A DNA stretch of 64,000 nt from Ampelocalamus luodianensis (taxonomy: Eukaryota; Streptophyta; Magnoliopsida; Poales; Poaceae). The notes beneath the pieces were generated by a model that was not told where the DNA came from, made no database searches, and saw only the letters and a list, made by a program, of their open reading frames with translations. Location: assembly GCA_036346255.1 (NCBI GenBank), contig CM070636.1, positions 29,891,539 through 29,955,538 of the forward strand, read 5' to 3'. Position 1 is the stretch's first letter. The number at the start of each line of letters is the position of its first letter. This document shows positions 31,878 to 41,500 of this stretch, one piece after another. A program made the position numbers and the translations under genes.

Positions 31878-32430
31878 CTAGGAAGTTCCTTCTAGTGGAC
31901 AGGACCATGTGCAGAAAGGAAAGGCTTCGACTAGGTGATGCTACCATCTTCGACCAAATTAATCAAATCAAGAACGACAACTTGAGTGAAACAAACATCT
32001 AGAGGACCTTAAAAATTTATTCAACCTTTCTCAGTGTACTCGATAGGTTTGCCCTGGTAGCAAAAGTAGGAAACGGGACGATGCTAGGAAGTTTCTTCTA
32101 GTGGGCAGGACCACGTGTAGAGAGGAGAAGCTTTGACTAGGTGTGTTTCTTCCTCCGACAAGTTAGAATTGACCGAGTTTACCAAAAGCAGTCAAACAAA
32201 TCTCAAAAGTGCACTCTTCTTAGAGTATTTTTCAAAATGAAGAAATAAACTAAGGTGACAAGAGTTGGCTTAAAATTATTTGACCATGTTTTTTGAGTCT
32301 AATATCTTTGTATTGGCAGCAAAAGTTAGGAACAAGGTGATACTAGGAAGTTCCTTCTAGCGGGTAGGACCACTTGCAGAAAGGAAAGATTTCAACTAGT
32401 TGTTGTGTCCTTCCTTCGACAAGTGTAAAG
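31878..32430. repeat. Three diverged copies of an about 230-bp repeat in RLG-2
   Basis: CTAGGAAGTTCCTTCTAG (or one-base variants) starts at 31878, 32094 and 32343. Each is followed by GGACCA, AGAAAGGAAAG-like words and TTCGAC, with similar spacing. Intervals are 216 and 249 bp. This is the non-coding stretch between integrase end and antisense gene. Confidence 0.8.
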
Positions 32431-32599
32431 AAAAATTGAGCGTATAAAAAATGGTCGAAAGATTAGAAAAGCACTACTCAAAGGATAACAATAAAGATAG
32501 AAAGAACCTGATACTTTATTATCGTGGAAGTTTGTTACACGTAAAATTTACGTAACTGGTCGATGTTCCAAGAGTTTGAGAGAACTCGGCCGTCTTCCA

Positions 32600-33650
32600 T
32601 TGCTAGTTGTACCGAACCTACATGCGTAACTTCGACCACAGTGTAAGGACCTTCCCACTTGGGGGAAGTTTATTCTGATTAGACTGAGATTGGATAAGCC
32701 TCAATACCAAGTCACCTACAACGAGACTGTGAGGTTGGACCTTATGATCGTAGTATCTGCATAGGGCTTGTTGGTAGACCGTTGAATGGATTAAAGCTTG
32801 GTTTCTCTTATCTTCGAGCAGGTTGATGTTGTCCGCTCGAAGTTGTTCTTGGGCGGAGTCGTTAAAGTTTTTGACTCGTGTCGACCTGATCCTTAGTTCT
32901 GGCAGAAGCATGGCTTCGGCACCAAAAATTAGAAAGAAGGGTGTTTCACCTGTAGCCCGACTAGCAGTCGTACGAATTCTCCATAATACTAAGGGTAATT
33001 CTTGTATCCAAGCCCCTGAGTGCTTGACAAGTTGGTCGAAGACTCGAGTTTTGATTCCCTACATTATTTTGTTGTTCGCTCTTTCGACCACCCCATTGCT
33101 TTGGGGGTGGGCAATGGAAGCGTAACACAACTTGGTACCCAACTCGTCGCAAAATTTCTGAAATTTTGTGCTTAAAAATTCCTTACCATTATCTATGATT
33201 ATTCGACTAGGTACCCCAAATCAAATTATCACACATCTCATCATGAACCATTTTGCTGCTTCTGTTGTTATCCTAGTCACAGGTTCGGTTTGTATCCATT
33301 TTGTGAATGTATCTATAGCCACAAAAGGAACTCGAATCCGCTTTGGGGCTCTGGGTAACGGTCCTAGGATATTGAGACCCAGTGCAAAAGACCAAGATAG
33401 AGGGATTGTTTGTAATGCCTAAGCTAGTTGGTGTATTTGCCTACTATGAAACTGGCATTGTACACATTTTTTAACCAACTCTTTGGCATCGTAGAGGGCT
33501 GTTGGCCAGTAGAAACCTTGTCTAAAGGATTTACCGACCAACGTTCTGTAGGAAGCATGAGTTCCACAGATGCTTCCGTGTATGTCGTGAAGGAGTTTTA
33601 ATCATTCGCTCTGTGGAATGCATCGCATGAACAGCCCTTGAGTGCCTCGT
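32600..33650 (-). pseudogene. RLG-2 integrase
   Basis: On the minus strand, from high to low coordinates: a zinc-binding remnant with CVQCQFH near 33440-33490, an aspartate/asparagine-rich core motif near 33190 (IIIDNGKEF), and an SNGVVERANN segment with the catalytic glutamate near 33085. The C-terminal part (32618-32911) has YYDHKVQPHSLVVGDLVLRL, typical of Ty3/gypsy integrase. Several stops and frame changes interrupt it. Confidence 0.8.
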
Positions 33651-33973
33651 TTATAGAGCACTCCTTCGACCAAAGTATACATTTTGGCCTTTCGGGATAA
33701 ACGTTCTGCTTCGAGATCATCGTCAGGTACGGAACCCATCTAAAGATAATCATAGACGGGAGTCATCCAGGTATCCTCGTATTCTAGATAGACTGTCTCA
33801 ATAGGAGGTGTCTTTGGTTCTTTGACCAGGGACGGCTTCTGGAGTTGCTCCAAGAAGACTCCTTTTGGTACTATAGATCGGGAAGAAGCTATACGAGCAA
33901 GCTGGTTTGCGAGAAAATTATCCTTTCGATGGATAAATTGTACCTCGAAACCAAGAAAATGCTTTTCAAGCTT

Positions 33974-34255
33974 TCAGACTTCTGATAAGTATCGAGACAT
34001 TATCAGATTAGAGCACTGGTACTCTTTTCCAACTTGATTCACGACTAGTTGAGAGCCTCCTCTCACGAGTAGTCGGCGAATCGAGAGCGCTTTCGTAGTT
34101 CGTATGCCAGCTAGCAAACCTTCGTACTCTGCCACGTTGTTAGTGGCCTGAAAGTTTAATTGTATGGCATACTTTAAGGTCTCTTTGGTAGGAGATTCCA
34201 AGACCACCCCAACCTCTAAGCCACTTAAAGTAAGTGACCCATCAAAGTACATCAT
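33974..34255 (-). pseudogene. RLG-2 additional (archaeal-type-like) RNase H
   Basis: The frame MMYFDGSLTLSGLEVGVVLE continues with QLNFQATNNVAEYEGLLAGI. It has the F-D-G-S aspartate and the N-N-V-A-E-Y-E-x-L motif of the extra RNase H domain that Tat-lineage elements carry downstream of their own RT-RNase H. A third acidic site (GGSQLVVNQVGKEY) has G-G-S where the second aspartate is usually found (G-D-S). Confidence 0.8.
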
Positions 34256-34429
34256 CCACTTGTCGTGGGAATCGTACTGGGGATCTTGAACAAGTTCAGG
34301 ATTTGTCTATTCGGCGACAAAGTCTACCAAGATCTGGGATTTAATGGTCGTTCGGGACACGAAATGGATGTCGAACTTCCCAAGTTTGACTCACCATTTT
34401 GTCATGTGTCCTGCTGTTTCCCTATTCTG

Positions 34430-35522
34430 GAGGATCGCTTCCAAGGGAAACTCAGATGACACTGCTAGTTTGTGCGCCTGAAAATAATGTCGTAGTTTCC
34501 TCAAAGACATGAGGAGGGCATATAGAAGTTTGTGGACCTAAGGGTAACGCTCCTTAGGACCGTGTAAAACTTCACTAACGTAGTAAACTAGTCATTGTAC
34601 GTTTTCACGTTCTAGACTAATACTACGCTCATTGCCTGTGGCTTGGTAGCTAGATAAATTAAGAGCGTCTCTCTTGGTTTTGGACAAATCAGAACAGGAG
34701 CACTCGTAAGATACCTCTTGACATCCTCAAAGGCAGCGTTACCCTGTTTTGACCACTTGAAACCCTCGTGTTTCCTTAGAAGTTTGAAGAAAGGTAGTCA
34801 TTTTTCTCCTAGGCGTGCGATGAAACAACTTAAAGCTGTCATGCATCCTGTTAGTTTATAGACTTCTTTTTTCATGATTGGAGGGCGCATTTGCATGATG
34901 GCCTTTATCTTTTCAGGATTTGCTTCAATTCCTTGTGCAGAGACTAGGAATCCAGGCAATTTTCCTGAAGAGACTTCGAACACACACTTCTTGGGATTGA
35001 GTTTCAAGTGGTGCTTTCTGAGGTTATCGAATATTTCTTGCAGGTCTGTGATATGATTAAGTCGTTTGCTGCATTTTACGACTAAATCGTCAATATAGAC
35101 TTCCAAATTTCAGCCTAATTGAGGTGAAAAAGTCATTTGCATCAAATGTGAAAAGAAGCTTCAGTATTTCTTAAACCAAATGGCATTTTGACGTAGCAAA
35201 ATATTCAAAATGGTGTAATAAACATGGTATTTTCTTCATCTTCTCGACACATATTGATCTGGTGGTAACCAGAATATGCATCTAGAAAACATAACATTTC
35301 ACAACCAGTAGTAGAATCAACCAACTGATCGATACGAGGTAAAGGGAAATCATCTTTTGGACAAGCTTTATTAATATTAGTGAAGTCTACGCACATACGC
35401 CATTTGCCGTTTGACCTCCTAACCATTACAGAGTTGGCCAACCACTCTGAGTGATTGACTTCTCTTATAAAGCCTGCTTTAAGCAGCTTGTCCAATTCTG
35501 ACCTAATAGTATCTCGTCGATC
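34430..35522 (-). pseudogene. RLG-2 reverse transcriptase
   Basis: Frame 35205-35495 has MDKLLKAGFIREVNHSEWLA, NGKWRMCVDFTNINKACPKD and DQLVDSTTGCEMLCFLDAYS (first catalytic aspartate), then GYHQI. Frame 34798-35106 starts at EVYIDDLVVKC, the Y-x-D-D box with isoleucine, and continues through the gypsy thumb (LNPKKCVFEVSSGKLPGFLV). A frameshift or stop near 35110-35200 separates them. The remaining RT-linked RNase H down to 34430 is decayed. Confidence 0.9.
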
Positions 35523-35677
35523 AGGAGCAAATCTCTGTAATTTTTGTTTACGTGTACTTTGTCAGGCCGTAAAGCTAACTTGTGCTCGATCACTTCCTTG
35601 GGGACTCCGGGCATGTCGGACGCTTGCCACATGAAGACATCTGCATTTGCTCGGAGGAAAGTGATGAGGGCGTCTTC

Positions 35678-36259
35678 CTACCTAGGGTCGAAAGTATCCC
35701 CAATGCGAATAGTCTTCGAGGGCTCCTCCACGTCTAGAGGAACCTTCTTGACTTGGTCGTTCGGCTTTGGTGCAGCTTTAGGCTTCGATTTGCTAGTCAA
35801 AGACTGACTTTCTTCTCGAGCTGGTATCTGTCCAACCATCTCGAGGGACCGACGGTTGCAAGTATGCGCCATCTTCTTGTCACAATAAATTGTGATCACT
35901 CCTTTGGGACCTGGCATCTTAAAACATTGATACCCATAGTGAGTAGCTATTAAGAACTTTGCCAAAGTTGGTCGTCCGAGTATGGCATTATATGCCGTAT
36001 CGAAATCGACCACATCAAAGGGGATCTTCTCTATCCTGAAATTACTTGGTGAACCAAATGTTAAAGGAAGAGAAACTTGGCCAATAGGTTTGGCCGAAGA
36101 CCCCGGTACGATTCCATGAAAAGAGTATCGTACCTGTCTTACCTTAGTCCTGGGTACCTGCATATCATCTAGAGCACTCGTAAATAGAATATTTAACGAG
36201 CTACCAGCATCAACTAACACTCGATTTACTCGACAGTTGTTGATGGTGGGTTCGACCAC
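35678..36259 (-). pseudogene. RLG-2 aspartic protease
   Basis: Open minus-strand frame of 193 codons. VLVDAGSSLNILF holds the active-site aspartate in a D-A-G-S-S context, and FDVVDFDTAYNAILGRPTLA matches the flap/C-terminal hydrophobic I-L-G-R part of plant gypsy proteases. The tail (MVGQIPAREESQSLTSKSKP) is hydrophilic and leads into RT. Confidence 0.85.
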
Positions 36260-36268
36260 GATCAGAAA

Positions 36269-38748
36269 TCAACCTCGTCTAGTCAAAGGGATCAGGCAGT
36301 CACCCTTCTCGAAAGAGATGGTGACTTCCAACCACTTTGGCATCTTATTGACAAGAGGAGAGTCGATTGAATTTACCTCGCGCTCAACAGCCTTAAACTG
36401 TCGCCCTGACTCGTATGCCGACGATCTCCCATAGATGTGATCGATGGTGTGCTGTGGATCCTGAAACGACATCTCCTCATCATCATCCGACTCCTTTCAA
36501 CCACTTATTTGACCTACCTGTTCAATAGTAGGAAGCGGCCCTTTGCCGGAGTAATAGTCCTCGAGTTTTCGTAGAAAAATCTGGTAGTTGCGAAGGTCAT
36601 GTCCTTCCTTTTTATGAAAAGGACACCACCTAGGTTTGCCATTCTTTCGATCGGGGCACTTACCTTTGCCTTGGTCGAAGTTTTGTTTGGAGTTACGTGG
36701 CTCCTTGTCGCTTATGGCTAAGACTCCCTTAGAACCAGTGGCTTCAGACTTGTGATCCTTCGGCTTGTTCTTGGATTTCTTAGCCTTTTTGTCCTTCTTC
36801 TTACCACATTCGCCGGCCTCTTGAGGAACATTGTCCTCTCGATGTATAGTGTTGTTCCACTCGACCGCTTTAGTAGCTGTCGCATATCGATCGGCCATCT
36901 CAAAGAGTTCGACGATAGTGGCAGGAGGATTCAAAGTGATGTCCTCCGTTATCCTTTTGCTGCGGACCCCCTCCTTGAAGGCTCTGATAACAGATGAGTC
37001 AGAAACATCTGGAATTGAATTACGAACCTAACTAAAGCGCCTGATGAATTGATGCAGAGTTTCATGGTCATTCTGTCTCATCCAGTGCAGGTCGTCCTCC
37101 TTTCGAGGGTGGTTGTAGGTGCCCTGAAAGTTCACCAGCAGAAGATCGTAAAGGTGTTGCTACGAGTAGATAGATTCGAGTGGCTAGTTTAGTAACCATG
37201 ATCGAGTAGAACCTTCGAGCACGGTCGGAAGGTAATTCACCATTACATGCTCTCCTCCTCCTGCTGCTCGGACAGCTGTTGTGTAGATCTGAAGGAATTC
37301 AATGGGATTATGAGTTCCATCGAATTTCTCCATATTCGCTGGTCAGAAACGAGGTGGCCAGCGAACTGCTTGGAGGTCGGGTGAAAACGCTCGGCATCCA
37401 GTAATTACTTCTTAGCGCCTTCTTTGTAGGAAAGAAGGGTTAACGTCACCAGGTGATCGTACTCGACGATACCCAGTCACAGGTGGACTTGACCTGTAGG
37501 TCTCAGTCTTATGAGGAAAATACTCCTCGTATTCTGTCTGCTGCGCAGAGATTTTGACCCTGGAGTGGTGAGCGATCACCTCTCCTAGGTGCTTATCGAT
37601 CTTCATATGTTCGAGGAACCTTCCTCAAGTTAGGAGAGCGATGTGACTTACAATCATGTCGATCTTTGTGCAGTGAGTTGGTCGAACGATTGATAGATGA
37701 TGGAGTCGTACTGCTACGACTTCTGGGATAATGTTGACAAGGACGCTCGAGTTTTGCCATCATGTTCTGAAGCTTTCGTGCGATCTCTTCGGCGAAGAGA
37801 TTGTAACCTGGCACTCGAGCGAGCTCTTGAGCTGGATTCTCAAGTAAGTCGTTAATATGTTGGAGCTCCTGAGCCTCCTCTGACTGATACTGAGCGCGAC
37901 CAGAATTTTTTTCTAGGCCACTATTTTTCTCTGTCGAGTTGTCTCAGGATCGCCCATACCAGACCCTTGAGTTAGTTTCAGTGAAGTGCGAGAATGTTTT
38001 GGATTTATCACACGCTCATCGGGTATTCACCCCGTTCGTCAGCGGTGGTGCTCTTGCCATTGCCACAAGGGGACGTAGTGCATGCTCGTCGGGAAGCATC
38101 GTCAGTCCTGCCTTTGGGAGAATGATCATTATTAGAGGGAATGACGAAGACCTCCCGTTGAGGACCTCCACTTGCGCTTGAAGCTTCCTCACTTGAGGAG
38201 TAGTCGAGAGACATCATCTGGCGACTTGGAGTAAACCCCTCCAGAAAGGGGAACTCCAGGTTATAACCATCTCCATCCGCAGATGTGCCCTACGATGGGA
38301 TTGTCTAACTTACAGGAAAAGTGTGTTTGATCCTCTCCTCTGCGGGGTTAGCCGGAGAGAGAGGACCACCAGGTGCCGATGAAGCTCTGGAATGATGGCT
38401 TCCAGAACTTGCCTCGCCAGGTCGTATCGCCTTAAGGGGACTCAAACACTTGGAGGAAAAACTCTCGTCGTGTTGTGAGTTTGTCTTGGGGCAATCCTGT
38501 TTGTGGTTGAATTGACCCTTGCCCCCTGAGGAAACTGGTCCCTCAGCTGGGCGTACCGTTGCAGGGGATAAGGATCCCTCCTCAACTCTGCCGGTGGTGT
38601 GGTCTCTGAGATCTAATAAAAGATCTCCAAAGGCAGCAATATCATCGGATGATTCAATATTCGGCTCGTAATCGAAACCGGCATCTATATCGATGTTTGC
38701 GTAATCTGCCATGTTGAACCAGTTCTCCTCGTTCCACTCTCCTGCCAT
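36269..38748 (-). pseudogene. RLG-2 gag
   Basis: The N-terminus is a 147-codon frame at 38305-38748 (MAGEWNEENWFNMADYANID...), acidic and serine-rich, starting 70 bp inside the primer site. The middle is broken (37593-37814, 37030-37400). The C-terminal frame 36497-36934 has MNPPATIVELFEMADRYATA, a KKKDKKAKKSKNKPKDHKSE basic stretch and WCPFHKKEGHDLRNY, a degenerate Tat-type zinc-knuckle (C, H, G-H kept). Confidence 0.8.
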
Positions 38749-38799
38749 GGAAGCATCAAAGAGAAAAGAAAAACTGTTGGCAAGGAATTACCAGAAGAG

Positions 38800-38817
38800 C
38801 CCCACGGTGGGTGCCAA
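38800..38817 (-). other. RLG-2 primer binding site
   Basis: On the minus strand TTGGCACCCACCGTGGGG lies one base after the LTR end. It is the TTGGC(A/G)CCC... type seen in Tat elements. The tRNA identity is not determined here. Confidence 0.7.
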
Positions 38818-38818
38818 C

Positions 38819-39634
38819 TGTTAGTGTTTTAGAACCGATCTTACATAAAGATTGTTTGATTCGGGGGGTCTCCACATTTGATCACGCAGACAGGAAAGAT
38901 AAGGGGATTTTTATACAGGTTCGGGCCTTCTCCAGAGAGAATAACAACCCTACTCCTGTGTGTATTGTATTGCGTATGCTGGTTACAATCAGTGCAAAAG
39001 ACTTAGGCTTGTACTACTACCCATTGCCCTCCTCTTTCTCTCTGACTGTAGTCCTTTTATAGTATGTGAGGAGGTAGTCGTTCTAGGCCAAGAGGTGCAT
39101 CATTATTCCATATAATGTAGTCGTTCCAGGTCAAGAGGTGCATCATTATTCCATATAATGTAAGGTAATAATGGCGAGAATCACCGAGTAGTAACCTCCC
39201 ACGTCGCTCGGCGGTTTATCAATCGAGATAATAGTGCATTACATGTAGTTACTCCGAGAATAATGCGTATATTGGTCGCTCGATATCGTAATCAATTGAG
39301 CCTACAGCAAGTAGACCGACTAATTACGAGGTAGTCGTGGATCGAGCCGGTCATAGAAGGACTTACGACCGGGGTAATTATAGAAAAGCTTACGATCGGA
39401 TACCGGTCGTAGAAGGATTTATTGACCAAAGGTGATCGTAGAAGAACTTACGATCACGTAGTAGTCTTTGAAGGACTTACGACTATAGGGGTGGTCGTAG
39501 AAGAACTTACAACCACCTGGTTGGCTTCCCCCTTAAGGCTATAAGGGGAATACTTAATAGCTATATGACGCCATATTTACCCATAATATTAATTACAGAT
39601 AAATAGTAACATGAGGATTATTAGATCCTTGTCA
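38819..39634 (-). repeat. RLG-2 5' LTR (816 bp)
   Basis: It starts TGTTAGTGTTTTAGAACC and ends GATCCTTGTCA. Contains a local 37 bp duplication (TAGTCGTTC(T/C)AGG..., about 39076 and 39118) absent from the other LTR. Confidence 0.9.
39348..39516. promoter_or_regulatory. Palindromic repeat array in RLG-2 5' LTR
   Basis: Units start at 39348, 39375, 39404, 39433, 39462 and 39492 (27, 29, 29, 29, 30). The fourth has perfect 9 bp arms GTGATCGTA / TACGATCAC. The sixth has GGTGGTCGTA / TACAACCACC, with one mismatch. In LTR orientation the array lies upstream of the TATA box at 39054-39062. Confidence 0.8.
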
Positions 39635-39861
39635 ACAAGGAACTTCAGGTGTTGCTGGAGGAGACGATCGATTCACGAGGACGCTGGATGATCGACTACG
39701 ACCACTTCATCGATGCGCACTTCGTTGGACCAGGCTGCTCCGACTCTTCTTCCACTGCACTGCTGGTGGTAACGATCTGTGATCATCTACTTACTTGACT
39801 TCTTGGTTTATGTGGTAGAAATTTTGATTTGCTGCTAGCGTAGCCTACCTATATCCCTTCA
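39635..39861 (+). repeat. RLC-3 3' LTR, second part
   Basis: Resumes after RLG-2 and matches 21311-21538 to the end ATCCCTTCA, then the TATAC target duplication. Confidence 0.9.
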
Positions 39862-39866
39862 TATAC

Positions 39867-40119
39867 ACATCACAAAACTGGTCAGACAACAAGTTTAGAA
39901 TGCACTCGACCAATATTATCGTAGCTGTGTCATACTCTGTTTGTTGTGCAGCTATACGAGGTCCTGTAGGACCTGGTATCACGACCCAAATACATTCATA
40001 ATAGATAGCCACAATTGAACCCTTGTTTGTAATATCTTGAAATTCACACTAGTGAATTTCTGCGGTTTCATTACCTCGGCAAAATCAACCATCACAAAGT
40101 GCCAATCGGGTTTTTGGAT
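39867..40119 (-). pseudogene. RLC-2 gag, N-terminal portion
   Basis: On the minus strand from 40119: KPDWHFVMVDFAEVMKPQKF, then TSVNFKILQTRVQLWLSIMN, the N-terminal copia gag signature, with a TGA stop near 39982. The frame continues in broken form to the RLC-3 insertion. It abuts the LTR directly with no leader. Confidence 0.75.
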
Positions 40120-40235
40120 TGTTAGGTATATGTGCACTTTTGTGATTGTTATAATTCCTAAAACAATAATTGAATCAACAATAGCATATATATACTAGGC
40201 ATATTTGAGACTATAAATAGTAATATGATCATCAA

Positions 40236-40294
<59 letters not shown>

Positions 40295-40832
40295 TAACAA
40301 GGCAAAGTCTAGAACAAAAACGCTAGCAACAGAAGTAAGCATCAACATCATCACATAACAAATATCTAGAAAGTAAGACCTAGGCATATCAAATGATATC
40401 ACCGCGACTTATAGAGGATCGCTCCGTCAAAGGTCGCGGTAGAGTCTGATCGGAAGAAGACAAAGTGAAGTGGATGACGAAGAAAGTCGTGAGTAGTCAC
40501 GGGAACACTTCCTAAAAACCTGATTCGCCCCAATTTGTGTAGGATCGTGAGGGATGCCGGCTTCGTTGATATTTCTCTCCCCACGTCGGTGCACGCCGAA
40601 GAAGGGATGATGAGGTTGAGGTTGCGAGCGAGTAAGCGAGCGCACTTGTGTGTTCTTATTTTGCTTGCTTCAACTATGTAAGACCACCTCCAGCTTATAT
40701 ATTGGTCTTCTTCTACTTAGGCTAGCAATATGGTACTAAACTTCCCACCTTTCACCATGCATGAGTAGACCTTTAGGATTTTTCTAGGATTTAATTAGGA
40801 TATTAAATAGGCCAAGCCCAAAAACTCTAACA
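40120..40832 (-). repeat. RLC-2 5' LTR (minus orientation)
   Basis: TGTTAGGTATATGTGC at the start and ACTCTAACA at the end. It is homologous to 9701-10762 but shorter, with an (AT)n run not present in the other copy. Confidence 0.85.
40239..40288. repeat. (AT)n microsatellite in RLC-2 LTR
   Basis: 25 AT dinucleotides. The other LTR has only a short TATATCCATATCG-like sequence at the same place (about 9820-9840). Confidence 0.95.
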
Positions 40833-41087
40833 ATATATAGGATAAAACCAGATGATTGAGTTGTCTTTCTCCCAACGCTGCTCTCTGTCCCTCCGACCTT
40901 CCTCCTATGCTTCAATGACGGCCAGCTCCTGCAGAGGGGTTGGTAACGGCGCCGGCGGAGTGTGGGATTCGCCCCTGACAAGGCACAAGGTGCAACAAAA
41001 AAAAAAAACCCACTAGAGGGGAGTTTGTTTACCAGCAAGTAATTCATGTGAGACACTTTAGAAACAAGCTTCATTAACAAGCGGACT

Positions 41088-41394
41088 GAGGCTGCTCCCA
41101 ATGCTCCACTCTGGCCAGTATCTTAAGGGTGCTATGTAGGCAAAGGGCTGAGATGACAGTAGATTAAATGAGGTGAAAGTTTGTTGCAGTATCTAAATAA
41201 GAGACTACTCTGGCTCGAAGTGATAGACAATAAAATTAACTCATTTCTATCTTGTACACACCATCTCCTTAAGATTCTATATTTAATTAATTAAAAGGAC
41301 CTAAGATACTACACTATAAAAAATCTTGTATTGGAAAGATAGTATCATAACACTACTTGTATCTGAATCCCATCTAACTATTAAGAATGTCCTC
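41088..41394. mobile_element. MITE-2: weak candidate
   Basis: Left end GAGGCTGCTCCCAATGC and right end, read inverted, GAGGACATTCTTAATAG share about nine of 16 positions. The interior is AT-rich and non-coding with AATTAATTAATT. The size fits a grass MITE. No target duplication recognised. Confidence 0.3.
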
Positions 41395-41500
41395 GAAGTC
41401 CGTACATATTTACACTTTCCTTTTGGGTCAACTTCTCGAAAATCCACGGACTTCTTCCGCGTATAGATTTTTTTTTTTTTTTGTGTGTGTTTTAAGCAAA

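Larger units (their letters stand above)
26523..39634 (-). mobile_element. RLG-2: Tat-type Ty3/gypsy element, minus strand, 13.1 kb
   Basis: LTR pair 26523-27301 and 38819-39634 (TGT...TCA), target duplication ACAAG on both sides. On the minus strand the order is 5' LTR (38819-39634), primer site, gag, protease, RT, RNase H, integrase, long 3' region, 3' LTR. The RT and RNase H sequences, the large size and a gene on the opposite strand between integrase and the 3' LTR are hallmarks of the Tat lineage (Grande, RIRE2, Retand, Ogre relatives). All frames are broken by stops and indels. It is a complete insertion, intact in layout but not coding-competent. Confidence 0.9.
14212..39861 (+). mobile_element. 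RLC-3: BARE/Angela-type copia, plus strand, interrupted twice
   Basis: Target duplication TATAC (14207-14211, 39862-39866). The 5' LTR starts TGTTGGTGATATGCCCTAGAGG, close to the start known for BARE-1/Angela LTRs, and ends CCCTTCA. It is followed by a TGGTATCAGAGCC primer site. Gag, protease, integrase and part of RT follow. The rest of RT, RNase H and the beginning of the 3' LTR are deleted: RT joins LTR sequence at about 25812. The 5' LTR is interrupted by RLG-1 and the 3' LTR by RLG-2. Removing both leaves about 6.9 kb. Confidence 0.9.
9701..40832 (-). mobile_element. RLC-2: outermost Ty1/copia element, minus strand, interrupted
   Basis: Related LTR copies lie at 9701-10762 and 40120-40832, both TG...CA. 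Between them, minus-strand copia pol runs 11100-13735 and gag 13884-14206. Gag is cut by RLC-3 (target duplication TATAC at 14207-14211 and 39862-39866) and resumes at 39867-40119. Without the insertion the element would be about 5.5 kb. It is defective: polypurine tract present, RNase H largely missing, protease motif altered, and no primer binding site between the 5' LTR and gag. The outer flanks (TAGTT at 9696, ATATA at 40833) do not match, so an end may have been rearranged. Confidence 0.85.
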
